Source: Colias croceus
Taxonomy: Eukaryota; Arthropoda; Insecta; Lepidoptera; Pieridae
NCBI RefSeq assembly: GCF_905220415.1
Contig: NC_059537.1
Span: 8,501,622-8,565,621 of the forward strand
Reading direction: 5' to 3'
DNA length: 64,000 nt
Under the pieces are notes generated by a model. It did no database searches. It saw only the letters and a list, made by a program, of their open reading frames with translations, and had not been told where the DNA came from. Shown here one piece after another: positions 1-11,154 of this stretch; position 1 is the first letter of the stretch, and each line of letters starts with the position of its first letter. Made by a program: the position numbers and the translations under genes.

Positions 1-2926
1 GAATTGCGTTTTGCGCAGTTATACAAATTATGTAACTACCAGTATAATCTCTTATCCAGCCTAGGAAGTAGCCCATAGGAGGGACGATGATTCCCATACT
101 TAACATTCCTAGACCTACAGCTGACGCTACCTGATCCATTCTACATTGTTCTGAGATTGCAATGTTCTTAGATACACTCACCATACTTCTTCCAAAGCCA
201 TATAATGATGACATAGCAAGCAACACGAACATATCCGTTTGGTAGGCCAAAACTGTAAAAGAGATCAAATATTATAAATACCTTATTAAGTTAAAGGACA
301 TGCAGCTAGATTAGATTAATCCCTTATCAAATTACGTGGAAACATATACCCCAAATATGGAATTTTTGATGGTGATAATATCAATTTACTGCGACAGTAA
401 AATATAAATTAGAGTATCGTGTAAAATAAGTAAATTATTTTCTATTAATTTAAATGCTCAGATCTATTTTGGAATGGTTACTTACTTTGTCTTATTACAA
501 GTAACCAAATACTGGTCAATACCAACGTCATTCTAGCTGATATTTTGAATTTTGATTGCGCTTGCGGCAATGCAAGTCTTCCAATAATATCTGGAAACGC
601 TACGGCTGACATGCAGTTAGCAGTTTCTTGTTTATTCATACCCGCAACCTTCTACAATTAAAAAAAATTTTAAATTTTTAGAATATCATCAATAAATTTG
701 TTATGGAAATAGGAATAAATACCTGCAGGAAAAGTGGATATAGCATGCTGAAGTTTTGTATTGAAATAAATGTTAAAGCTGTTCCGAGTATAACATTTAA
801 AAATCGTGGGCTGGATAAAAGGGAAATATCAAGTAAATCGTATATTTTTTGTAGAATTGTTTTGTTTTTCTTTGGTTCTGCGTGATTATGTCCTAGAAAA
901 TAAAAATTATGTACAATATACCTACATTATACATCATAAGATTATGTGAAATACAGGCAATTTTTAATTGAAATGCGTACCATTCATAGGACTATTACCA
1001 TTTTGATGCATCTGTAATTCGGTATGACTTTGATATATTTTATGAGAACTTTCTTTTTCCTTGCCATTTTCATGCAATACTGTTGGGACAGTTGCGCGTC
1101 GAGTACCCTTGTATACGTCATCATTATTTTCGTGATTATTCTCTAATAGCGAAATTTTTTCATCAACTACAACTTCTTCTACTACTTTTTTCATGTGCCA
1201 TTCCACGGGCTGTATTAACAGCGTTCCAAAAATCTTAAATTACAAATTTTGTTAATTGATTTAAAGAGCTATCAACGGAATCGATATAGGTTGGTATACC
1301 TACCCCATGCAAGCTGAGGGAAGAGAGAAGTAAACATGCTCCTCTAAACCCATAATGGTCCAAAAGATATTGCACCACATGAGGCATTATGGTCTGCCCA
1401 ATACCGGTTCCCGCCAATGCTATTCCAACTGCAATACTCTTTTTCAACTTAAAGTAGCTATTTATGGACACGAATCCAGCATTTTGAATAAAACCTAAGC
1501 CTAGACCTGAAATAGAATTAACTGTAAGTATTAATCAACGAATTTTATAGCTAATTGTATGTAGGTATAGTATATGTACCTATATTGTCGCGGATATGGT
1601 AAGAAGAAAAAACAAAATGGATTTGATGGGAGGAAACTGCAATATCTGAGCTTTGTTCAGCTGTATAAGAATAAGGTTGGAACAGAACTAGGAGGGTTAT
1701 ATCACGGTGTTTTATTAAAAAATATGAGTAAAATAATTTTAAATGCAACAAAAATACTTGGCACAACACAGCCTGTTTGGAGTTGAAAATTGAAATACTG
1801 AAAATATAAACTTTGAAATGACAACATTACCTAAAAGTATGCTGTAACTTATAATCAAATGCACTATGTTCGTTGAAAATCCACTACAGAATATTCCTGT
1901 GGTACAGAACACAGCTCCAGTGACGCACACAAATCTGGCTGACGTCAATTTAACTAGAGCACCGGCGATCGGACCACCGAAATTGGACACAAAAAGCATA
2001 ACACTGAGAACTATGGCCGCTCCTTGCGTCGTGTGTCCCATTGCTTCCAGAGCATCTCCGTATAGCAAGCTGAAGAGGGTCAACATAGACTGATTGAATA
2101 TCTAAAATAAAATTTCATCTTGATTTAATACTCAAAAAAATTGCTTAAAAATTTTAGAACAATCAGAATATGTATTAAAACTGAATACCACTAGATTTTT
2201 GAATATAATAATATGCTTGCCATTAATATAGAAAAAGTTTCGGATTACCTCATATTTGTTATTTTACAGAGTTTCAATGTAAATATACTTTTCATGAATA
2301 AATTGAAATAGTAACAATCAAATAACAATCAAATTAATTTACTGAAATTATCTTAAAAGATTCAAATTTCGTTGATATTTCTTCATTTAGCAGTTTTGAG
2401 TAATTTATTCAAACATGTTATCTACGGTTCTAGGTTCAAATTATGGGAGGCTATTATGAAATAAAAAGAAAATTACCTATCATATCGTTTGGTAAGAATC
2501 CGTGATCTTCATTCAAGGTAATAATATTATGTATCTATGATAATACTAATATAAGTATGTATAAAAATCATCTACCAAATCTATTTAAAAAAAATATAAT
2601 TCAACACTATATATATTTTAAAAATTGAAGTGTAACTAAAAATCAAGACTTCTGTGTTCGAAGGATCGTGAATAGTGATAAAAAAATTCCTGTATTTTAC
2701 TTCATTGCTCAATTTCTTGTTTTTATTTTTATTGTACTATATGAAGATACATACTACAAACTTTTATACAATATAACTGCTTACTGGTAGATACCTTAAT
2801 GATGTTCTTACTTACATTGGAAAGTCCAGTTCCTATTAAAACCATCCACCCCCAACCTCCATCAGGGGGCACTAGTTTTATCCTTTTCTCCGTCCTTGGG
2901 AACGCTAATGAATTTTTCTTCGACAT
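1..2926 (-). CDS. Monocarboxylate transporter-like (SLC16/MCT) gene, left copy, 3' end cut by window
   Basis: Predicted plasma-membrane 12-TM transporter of the SLC16 family, the mirror copy of the gene at 24049-27687. Coding exons (minus strand): 2816-2926, 1831-2101, 1304-1506, 981-1233, 723-892, 486-651 and 252 down to the window edge. All introns have GT-AG ends and the same phases as the right copy. Exon 1 has the family signature PPDGGWGW. Exon 3 has the YFKLKKSIAVG motif of the fifth helix region. Exon 6 has a D-x-x-x-R pair (FPDIIGRLA) like the charged pair of TM8 in MCT proteins. Exon 4 is a hydrophilic, Glu/Asn/His-rich central loop, two codons shorter than in the right copy. I saw no stop or frameshift. 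About the last 33 codons lie outside the window. Substrate cannot be told. Confidence 0.88.
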
Positions 2927-2977
2927 GTTTCCTGTTTTTCCTTATGTTTCATTAAAAAACTTCATGTGAGTGTTTTT
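2927..2977 (-). promoter_or_regulatory. Putative 5' UTR exon start with conserved uORF (left MCT copy)
   Basis: Mirror of the leader at 23998-24048. On the minus strand a pyrimidine run plus AG ends at 2978. The 8-codon uORF (2965-2942) is identical in reading to the right copy. Just beyond it (about 3000-3210) the left arm carries about 210 bases with no match in the right arm, so the promoters or upstream exons of the two copies may differ. Confidence 0.38.
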
Positions 2978-3406
2978 CTAAAAAAAAATAATTTGTTGTT
3001 AACACCCTGAAATAGCGATACGGAAAGGTTAATTTTAACACTTTTGACCGCCAATCTCGAAACGGCTATTATTTTAAGTAGTTACTATAATATCTCTTGA
3101 TTTGAAAATATGACCTCAGAGTAACTGGTCATTGGACATATTACGTACGTACGACATACGTCATACATGGTATTTATCACAATACCAAGTAGCCGAGTGA
3201 ACCGAGTCAAATATTAATTACCGGTTGTGGAAAGATATAATGGAAAATAGTGGTAAAAAACCTATACTCTAACATAATATCAGTATAATAGAAGAGTAAA
3301 GGTTTTCATAAAACACTTTGTAAACTAGTTTTTTTGTAATTTGCTAGGTAAAATTTATTTATGTAAATTACCATTATATTTTAATCTGTTCCATCTTTAT
3401 AGAATA

Positions 3407-3601
3407 CTAGCTGCTCCACTCGGTTTCACCCCCGTGGCTCCACTCCTGTTGCCCGTAGCGTGATGAAATATAGCCTATATCCTTCCTCGATAAATGGGCT
3501 ATCTAACACCGAAAGAATTTTTCAAATCGGACCAGTAGTTCCCGAGATTAGTGCGTTAAAACAAACAAACAAACTCTTCAGCTTTATAATATTAGTATAG
3601 A
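3407..3601 (-). mobile_element. Non-autonomous Helitron (short, CTAG-ended)
   Basis: Read on the minus strand it starts TCTATACTAATATT at 3601 and ends in CTAG at 3407. It lies between A and T with no target duplication. The right arm has the unoccupied site at 23774/23775. Start TC, end CTAG and A/T insertion are the defining Helitron features. Confidence 0.8.
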
Positions 3602-3616
3602 TGTGTTAAATACCTA

Positions 3617-4350
3617 GGATTAATAAAAAGTAAAAATCATCATCATCATCATCTGAGGCTCTACAGCCGCGAGTGGGCCTTGGCCTGGTCTAGTATTTTC
3701 TTCCAGACATCTCGATCCTTTGCCCGGGTTCTCCAATTTTTCACATCTATCGTCTTTAAGTCCTGTTCCACGCCATCCAACCAACGGAGCTTTGGTCTTC
3801 CACGATTTCTACGTCCATCTGGTTTTCCATCAAGCAGACGCAGAGGAGCCCTGTTGTCGTCCATACGTGCAACGTGTCCGGCCCAGCGTAAACGGCCGAG
3901 TTTTATGGTCTTTATGACATTCGGCTCCTTGTACATTCCATAAAGCTCATGATTATACCGTGTTCTCCAACGTCTATTTTCCAGCACAGCACCGAATATT
4001 CGTCTGAGGATTTTTCGTTCGAAGACCAGCAGGCAATCCTCATCTTTTTTGCTCAAGACCCAGCTTTCGGACCCATATGTTAGTACCGGTCTTAGTAGGG
4101 TCTTGTATAGCAGTACCTTTATGTTTCGGGATAGCAGTTTCGATCGAAAATATCTCAGAAGGCCGAAGTAGCACTTGTTTGCAGCCATGATTCGTTTGCA
4201 TATTTCTGCAGATATTTCGTTCTGGTCTGATATTAATGATCCCAGGTACACAAAGTCATGTACAGCCGCGAATGTCTTGTCGCCGATGACAATATCCTGC
4301 CGAGTTTCGCTCGGGGTCCTAGTGGCTTTCAGGTATTTTAGTAAGTAAAA
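3617..4350 (-). mobile_element. 5'-truncated RTE-type LINE (3' end with (ATC)n tail)
   Basis: On the minus strand the frame ends at 3661. From about residue 58 onward it reads the C-terminal part of an endonuclease-reverse transcriptase of RTE type: a segment with FVYLGSLIS, LLYKTLLRPVLTYGSESW, RLRWAGHVARMDD and GRPKLRW, then the stop. An ATC/GAT simple repeat (3639-3653) follows as the 3' tail. The catalytic RT core is absent, so this is a dead-on-arrival 5'-truncated copy. The right arm lacks it (empty site near 23756-23762). Confidence 0.75.
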
Positions 4351-4583
4351 ATAACTAATTAAAATAAATGAAAATTGTGATGTGTACCTATTGTTACACT
4401 TTGAATTATGGGCTGACCGTTGATTGAGTGCATGTGATTGATGAGAGTTTACAAATAAATTATTATAAGAGATGTGACGAAATTCAAACAAGAACTAGAA
4501 AATTACCTATCATAATATGTAGATACTCACTAGTTTACTAGTTACTAGTTTCGCTTTTTACTTTTTACACGGTAATAATATTA

Positions 4584-5750
4584 TCCCACCAAAAACATAA
4601 ATGTAAAAATTGGAGCCAATTTCAATCGTTGACTTAATTTGCCGAAAAAAGAATTGAGATCTAAATGTGTGCCAAGTTCTGAAGACAGTCCAGAAATTTA
4701 TTTACAAAGATGTATTAAGTTCTTAGGTGAACTGAAATCTCAATTGTTTTATTTTCCCTTAGAGAACAACGTTTATTCCAAAATATGACTTTTCTCTTGT
4801 ATGTTATGAATGTCTGCGCACATTGCCCGGTCATTATCTGCAATTTTTTAAACTCGTTTTCTGTTAAAAAAAATTACATGATTTTCTAAACATCCAGCGT
4901 GAATTTGTACACACACTATAATAACCAAGATGCAAAGAACGTCGTAGAAGAATCGTCGCCTTACCCCATGACGTGACGGTATTGCTATGACGCGATCTTG
5001 AAATCTTACTCTCAACGCGCCTAAAGATGTTACACTTATATTAATATTAATATTACCCAAATTAAATCATTTCTACCTTCGATGAAGCCTTCTTCCATGA
5101 CACTGAAATTAAAATTAAACTTAACACTCATATAAATAAAGAATAAATAAATGTGAATACTTATGTAAAATTATATTATAATTATTATTTTCAACTGTAT
5201 GAGCAATATTTTTATTACAATTTTCTTTTATTTTACGTTGAATAACAGTTTTCAATAAAGAAATCATACAATCGAAGTAATCAGCCCTAGCGCTCTAGCG
5301 CGAGTGAGTGTGATGACGTCAAGGCGCATCGAATCCACAGAATATGTTTCGTGAAAAAATATTATGTAAATTTCAATCCATACTAATATTATAAATGCGA
5401 AAGTAGCTCTGTCTGTCAGTCTGTTACTCAATCACGCCTTAACTACTGAACCAAATTGCATATAATTGGTATAGAGATATTTTGATACCCGAGAAAGGAC
5501 ATAGGATAGGTTTTATCCCAGAAATCTCACGGGAACGGGAACTATGCGGGTTTTGCTTTGACTGCGCGGGCGATGCCGCGGGTGGAAAGCTAGTAATCTA
5601 TATCTCAGTCATTTATTGGTGGATTTCAAAATTTTTTCAGCTATTGATTAGTTTCGATCTAAGTATATTCTAACACTATTATGGTGAATATAATATTTTC
5701 AACATGAGAAAACTTTTCCATTTTTACCTACTTACTTATTTAAAAAATTA
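4584..5750 (+). mobile_element. Element with TCCCACC terminus, copy 1 (interrupted by Helitron)
   Basis: Starts A|TCCCACCAAAAACAT and is present only in the left arm, inserted near a TAATATTAT site whose right-arm version is at about 20935. Segment A (4584-4793) is followed directly by segment B (4794 to about 5750). Both segments recur at 8062-9090, but there A is inverted and a 137-bp stretch lies between them. B is split by the Helitron at 5377-5593. No coding potential seen. The right boundary is approximate. Confidence 0.5.
5377..5593 (+). mobile_element. Non-autonomous Helitron with exact empty site in paralogous repeat
   Basis: 217 bp, starts TCCATACTAATATTATAAATG, contains a GTCT-rich stretch and ends with a GC-rich hairpin followed by CTAG, flanked by A (5376) and T (5594). 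The related repeat copy at 8930-8945 has the same flanks joined as A/T (8938/8939), giving a precise empty site without target duplication. Confidence 0.88.
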
Positions 5751-6091
5751 ATGCATGTCTAATATTTAACAACGAAAATAACGTCTTGCAATAAAAAATG
5801 TATGTCTGATGGATCTATCTAAAGGCAAAAGATTAAAAATTACGCGTTAAAAATGACTTTAAATTAAGGATATTTTCCTGTGCAGATAAGATGCGCATTA
5901 ATAAACGCAACCACTGCGGCCAGCCAGACAGCCCGGACTATAACCAAAATAGCAAGAGGAACAGCATATCAAATAACCAACTATACTAAAATTCTCTCTT
6001 GTCAACGTTGATACGATACGTTTCTTTATCTGATAACAATATTTGCGTGCAATATTTATGCTAATAAGATTGAGATTATTATCAAATATTA

Positions 6092-6153
6092 AACAAAAAA
6101 TTATCTTATTCATAAGATAATTTTTTGTTAAAACACGTTCATGAACGTGTTTT
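6092..6153. repeat. Two abutting palindromes present only in left arm
   Basis: 6092-6129 is a perfect 18-bp stem with a 2-base loop. 6130-6153 is a perfect 24-bp palindrome centred on CATG. The right arm (about 20685-20715) has the same flanks, but only one half of the first stem and none of the second palindrome. The sequence looks like template-switch filler rather than a functional site. Confidence 0.7.
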
Positions 6154-6617
6154 TAATTAAATTTACTTGATAATTATTGTGTATGTATCTAGTACATAAT
6201 ATATACCTATCACATACATTTTATAATGATTGGAAATTTATTATAGCTAAATTGGTCTAATAATAATTTAGTTGTAGTAGATATTATTAAAGACATTATT
6301 TATACGTATATTTTTTGGCAAAATTTTAAAGTATACTTGTGTGTGTTAATAATTATGAAATACATATCATGTTTTAGGACAATGTTAGAACGCAGATCTG
6401 CTAATAACTAATTATAGTCTTGCGAACTCTAGAACAGCTGGGCCGATTTAACTGATTTTGGTTTTGAAATGTTTGTCATACATGAAGTAACGGGTGACAC
6501 GAAGTTCTTTAATACTTATTATTTTATAAGTGCAAGAAGTGTGTGCTTATTATATTTTAAGCTCAACTTGCAACTATAGGGTAAATTTATTATGATATAA
6601 TATTGGTGTACAAATAA

Positions 6618-6826
6618 TCTTCTTAATGTATATAAATCTCGTGTCACAATGTTTGTCCTCAATGGACTCCTAAACCTCTTAACCGATTATAATAAAATTC
6701 GCACACCATGTGCAGTTCGATCCAACTTGAGAGATAGGATAGGTTTTATCCCGGAAATCCCTCGGGAACGGGAACTATGCGGGTTTTTCTTTGAAAACGC
6801 GGGCAAAGCCGCGGGCGGAAAGCTAG
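6618..6826 (+). mobile_element. Helitron dimer, unit 1
   Basis: Starts TCTTCTTAATG after an A and ends in CTAG (6823-6826) after the hairpin-forming GCGGGCAAAGCCGCGGGC. The next unit begins at the next base. The family also occurs at 14345-14535 and 52607-52812. Confidence 0.82.
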
Positions 6827-7032
6827 TCTTAATATATATAAATCTCGTGTCACAATGTTTGTCCTCAATGGACTCCTAAACCACTTAACCGATTATAATA
6901 AAATTCGCACACCATGTGCAGTTCGATCCAACTTGAGAGATAGGATAGGTTTTATCCCGGAAATCCCTCGGGAACGGGAACTATGCGGGTTTTTCTTTGA
7001 AAACGCGGGCGAAGCCGCGGGCGGAAAGCTAG
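6827..7032 (+). mobile_element. Helitron dimer, unit 2 (head-to-tail)
   Basis: Nearly identical to unit 1 and abutting it, starting TCTTAATATATATAAATC and ending CTAG (7029-7032), then T of the host. The right arm has the undisturbed A/T target at 19986/19987, so both units entered as one piece or the second inserted exactly at the end of the first. Confidence 0.82.
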
Positions 7033-8061
7033 TGAATTATAAATAATAACTATTTAATCACTAATATGTGGCTAGCAACTAGTTTTTCCTATCAGATCAT
7101 ATATTTTCCAAACACTAATTCCCTTTACCAGCTTTCTATATTGATTTAAAACAAACGTACGATAATGGTTGGATTACTTCGCAATTAATCACCTGGAAAA
7201 ATAATATGATAGTATCGAACAAATATTACCTATTTGAAAATCGAACTTTCAAATATATTTAAATATACAGACTTTAATCACAGGTCACTGGCATAGCAGT
7301 TTTAAAATTTTTATTTTCTCTCTTTTCACATTAGTGGAAAACATTTTACACCGAAATATTCTAATGTATATCAGCTATAATATATCTAACTATAAAATAA
7401 AAAAAATGGTTAGTGAAATCAGTGCCTATAGCTACAGTTAAGACAGGGGTCCACAAAACTTAATACCATTAGAGCCTTACCTAAATCATATGTAAAGTCA
7501 TAATCCACACAAAGTCAGGTCACGAAACATACACGTTTGCACTACCTAAATAATTATTTATTGTTAGGTACATACAACCGATCGATGTGGACGCACACGC
7601 GTAAATGGGATATCAAGATCGTAATAAATTTATTAAGTGTTGCAATGTTATCAATGCGTAAGCACATTTTTCATTTCGCACCCTATTTGAAGCATACGTA
7701 CCTAATAGAATGAATGACGTATATCTGGCAAAATTTTCTTCATATTTTTATCAGCATACTAGGTATGTATTATTTCGTAATTGCATAAGACCAATCCATC
7801 ATCATCATCATTATTTATAGGCGGGTCTACACAGAGCGAGCAGCCTCGCTAAGCAATTGCTGCTCGAAGCATTTCAGTCCACTTGTCTAAAACTAGATTT
7901 TTCTAGTCACTACATAGTATAAAACAAAGTCGCTTTTTCTGTGCCTATAATTCTTATGTTCCTATATTTTGTGAGGTTCTAAAAACTAGCCTCATCAAAT
8001 TATGGGGTTCAATAGGTCATTAGTTGTTTGCTTTGTGAAAATAATTATATTATTCAAATTA
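7033..8061. other. Left-arm flank and duplication breakpoint; no gene
   Basis: 7033-7906 matches 19103-19980 in inverse. A truncated Helitron 5' end (TCACTACATAGTATAAAAC) begins at 7907, and arm similarity ends near 7943. 7944-8061 is unique. No ORF of note. Confidence 0.6.
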
Positions 8062-9090
8062 AAAAGTCATATTTTGGAATAAACATTGTTCTCTAAGGGA
8101 AAATAAAACAATTGAGTTTTCAGTCAACCTAAGAACTTAATACATCTTTGTAAATAAATTTCTGACTGTCTGCAGAACTTGGCACACATTTAGATCTCAT
8201 TTCTTTTTTTGGAAAATTTAGTCAACGATTGAACTCGGCTCCAATTTTTACATTTATGTTTTTGGTGGGATATCATTACTTTTTGTACAGAAAATTACTC
8301 TGCAAATTTGATTTACTTTATGAATATAATACTTTTTGTATACGAATTTTTTTTTTATTTTTTCTTGCGGTTTCTCTGTATGGTTTGTTTTGTATTATTT
8401 TCTATATTTTCTTGTATGTTATGAATGTCAGCGCACATTGCCCCGTCATTATCTGCAATTTTTTAAACTCGTTTTCTGTTTAAAAGATTACATGATTTTC
8501 TTAACATCCAGCGTGAATTTGTACACATTATTACCAAGATGCAAAGATCGTTGTAGAAAAATCGTCTCCTTACTCCATGATATGACGGTATTGCCATGAC
8601 GCGATCTTGAAATTTTACTCTAAACGCGCCTTAAGATGTTTCTCTTATATTAATATTTCGCAAATTAAATCATTTCGACCTTCGACGAAGCCTTCTTCCA
8701 TTACAATGAAATTAAAACTAAACTAAATAAATGTGAATATGCAAAATTATATATTATTTTTAACTGTATGAGCAATATTTTTATTACAATTTCCTTTTAT
8801 TTTACGTTGAATAACAGTTTTGAATAAAGAAATAATGCAATCGAAGTAATCCGCCCTAGCGATACTAGCGCGAGTGAGTGTGATGTCAGAGGCGCATCGA
8901 ATCTACAGATGTTTCGTGCTAAAATATGTAAACTTCAATAATCTATATCTCAGTCATTTATTGATGGATTTCAAATTTTTTTTCGGCCACTGATTAGTTT
9001 TGATCTACTTTTTAAGACTAGTAAGGTGAATATAATATTTTCTATTTTTATAAACTTTTCCATTTTTCCATACAAACAAAATTAATGTCA
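8062..9090. mobile_element. Element with TCCCACC terminus, copy 2 (segment A inverted)
   Basis: 8062-8270 is the reverse complement of 4584-4793, with its TCCCACC terminus at 8270 facing right. 8271-8407 is an extra T-rich stretch. 8408-9090 matches 4794-5750 directly, minus the Helitron. No protein-coding frame is credible. Confidence 0.5.
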
Positions 9091-10246
9091 TTGAAAAAAA
9101 ATTAAATACAGATAAATTCAGTATTTACTGATTTTTTCCTTTGTACACACACTATTACCTAGTTGATTACAAAATTTTAACTTTCTAGGTCATCTGGAAG
9201 TGGGTTAGGTTTTGTATATATCAATGAGTCAGTCAGTCTTAAAAATTGCGATTTTTGGACATTAATATCTACGCAACTCTGTATTTATGAAAATTAAATC
9301 TGTATTTATGAAAATTAAGGTTCTTGTTTACCTTGGGGTCCTCTTGATATGTACCAAATTTGGTTTATTTAACTTAAATAGTTTTCGAGTTATTAGGGGG
9401 TGAAAAGTGGCTCCAAATGGTTCGTGTAAATATACACACGCTGCTGCTCGCCAGTTCTCTTCGCTTGAACTCGGCTTGACACGCTGCCACGTGTCTAGAT
9501 TATTCAATTTCGAGAATTTCTCTCATGCATACATCTATTAACAAGTCGTGCGGCATTTTTAGATATTCGTAAGTTTACATTAATTCAACGTTTTAACCTA
9601 GTTTATAAAATATAAACAAGGTCAAATATATGCATAATCATCATTAATAAGTTATTTGGGGAGCCTTGAAAATTTTATCAAAACTCAATTAAAACGTGAA
9701 AGGCTCTGCTCAAAGGAATCCCGCTAAAACAAAGAACTTACTAAGCCATTACTCGTTATTAATCGTAGTGAAATTCTTTCAGCAATGAAGCTAGCTTAGG
9801 ATTCTAATGGTCCAAGAAATAAATTATTTCTTGTTCTTAAGAAATATTAATAACGTTAGAATTATAAAGAATTTGAACCGAGGGTTCGTTTGACTAATTG
9901 TCACATCTTTATGAGTACCTAAGTTGGTTATAATTTTTTGCACAGTATTTTGTGAATTGTGAGCGAAATAAATAAAAACACGAAAGAAAATAAATAACTG
10001 AAGCAATTTACGTTAAAACACCACTTATTATCTTAACTGTACTCTTAATGTATATTTAGATCGTCGTTTTGTTTATTTAGATTAGTCACAACATCTTGTA
10101 ATTCTTGTCTCATTGTGACAAATTATGGTCATCAGGTTAACTATTAATTTTAATTAGGCCAACGTTAACCTTCATCTTAATTTTCATATTTAAAACGATA
10201 CACGTAAACGTAAGAAAAATATAAATATCTATATACAATAAGTGTC
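9091..10246. other. Spacer; degraded repeat, no gene
   Basis: 9190-9490 resembles the 3' part of a decayed retroelement (phrases around ACCAAATTTGG and GAGTTATTAGGGGGTG, then GC-richer sequence). It includes a 20-bp direct duplication, TCTGTATTTATGAAAATTAA, at 9279 and 9300. The rest is AT-rich, with no recognisable feature. Confidence 0.35.
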
Positions 10247-10456
10247 AAGCGCGTCACACACGGTGACCCCAAATGACCCGAAATTTTGTGGGTCATTTGT
10301 AACAGGATGGCGGTTCTACAGGGGTCTTAGTACGCAATGACAAAAAGAAAAATGATGGTCAGAACGTTGATACCGGATACCTTAAGATACTATAACGTTT
10401 TATATTAGAGTATCTTAACATAAAATATTCATATCTTCACCGTGTGTGACGCGCTT
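10247..10456. mobile_element. Short inverted-repeat element (MITE) with perfect 20-bp ends
   Basis: Ends AAGCGCGTCACACACGGTGA (10247-10266) and its exact reverse complement (10437-10456), 210 bp overall. An internal inverted pair (TTAAGATACT / AGTATCTTAA) adds secondary structure. No ORF, and no clear target duplication seen. Superfamily not determined. Confidence 0.65.
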
Positions 10457-10971
10457 TAATATTGTTCATATATTGTAACCGCGTGATTATTTTTAAAAGT
10501 ATGTACCTTCCATCATATTGGCATTTATTTAATCGCAAACGATTTACTAATACAAAATTGTAGGCACTCCATATCCTACGTCATTCCAAGTCTTTAGTGT
10601 AAATGTTTTTGGTAATAGAGTACAGTTCTAAAATGCGCGCTGTTCGATCGTGATGGTGTGAGGATTACGGATTTGCTGAATGCCTACGTTCCGAGTACGG
10701 TATTTACACGATCGTCGGCGCCGACATACAGATAAATTGTAAATTCTTGGAATTCTGCAGTATCGTTCAAATAACAACTGTAATAGCGTTATTGTAGGAA
10801 TGAATTTCGTTTAACAATAACGATGTGGTTAAAAGTGAAATTATATGCTGACAAAATATAGAGCAAAATAAAGACAGTAGACACTCTCTTTTTTTCTTTT
10901 TTTGACAGATATATTTCCAAAAAATTTATATATATTATGTTATTTGTATAAATTTATAAATATATATGTTA

Positions 10972-11154
10972 CTAGTGGTCCACCCCGGCTTCGCCCGTGG
11001 TACATATTTCGCAATAAAAGGTAGCCTATGTCCTTTCTCGGGTATCAAAATATCTCCATACCAAATTTCATGCAAATTGGTTCAGTAGTTTAGGCGTGAT
11101 TGAGTAACAGACAGACAGACAGAGTTACTTTCGCATTTATAATATTAGTATGGA
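10972..11154 (-). mobile_element. Non-autonomous Helitron
   Basis: Minus-strand start TCCATACTAATATTATAAATG at 11154, GTCT-rich stretch, end CTAG at 10972, flanks A and T. Same family as 5377-5593 and 43744-43926, with a different 3' segment (CCCGGCTTCGCCCG hairpin region). Confidence 0.82.

Larger units (their letters stand above)
1..7943 (-). repeat. Left arm of large diverged inverted duplication
   Basis: The reverse complement of this arm aligns with 19064-27586. Position 1 pairs with about 27586, so the duplication continues beyond the left window edge. Colinear matches include all MCT exons and most introns, the flank at 6150-6617, and 7033-7943. The last exon differs at about 9-10 of 252 bases (roughly 4%), two of them changing residues. 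Large interruptions specific to this arm are 3407-3601 (Helitron), about 3617-4350 (RTE LINE), about 4584-6000 (other repeats) and 6618-7032 (Helitron dimer). Similarity stops near 7943, inside a Helitron 5' end. Confidence 0.9.

Noticed and set aside
5482..5673. Short ORFs containing GFIPEISRERELCGF-like text (also at 6649 and 6855)
   Set aside because: They are translations of Helitron 3' halves, repeated wherever the element occurs.
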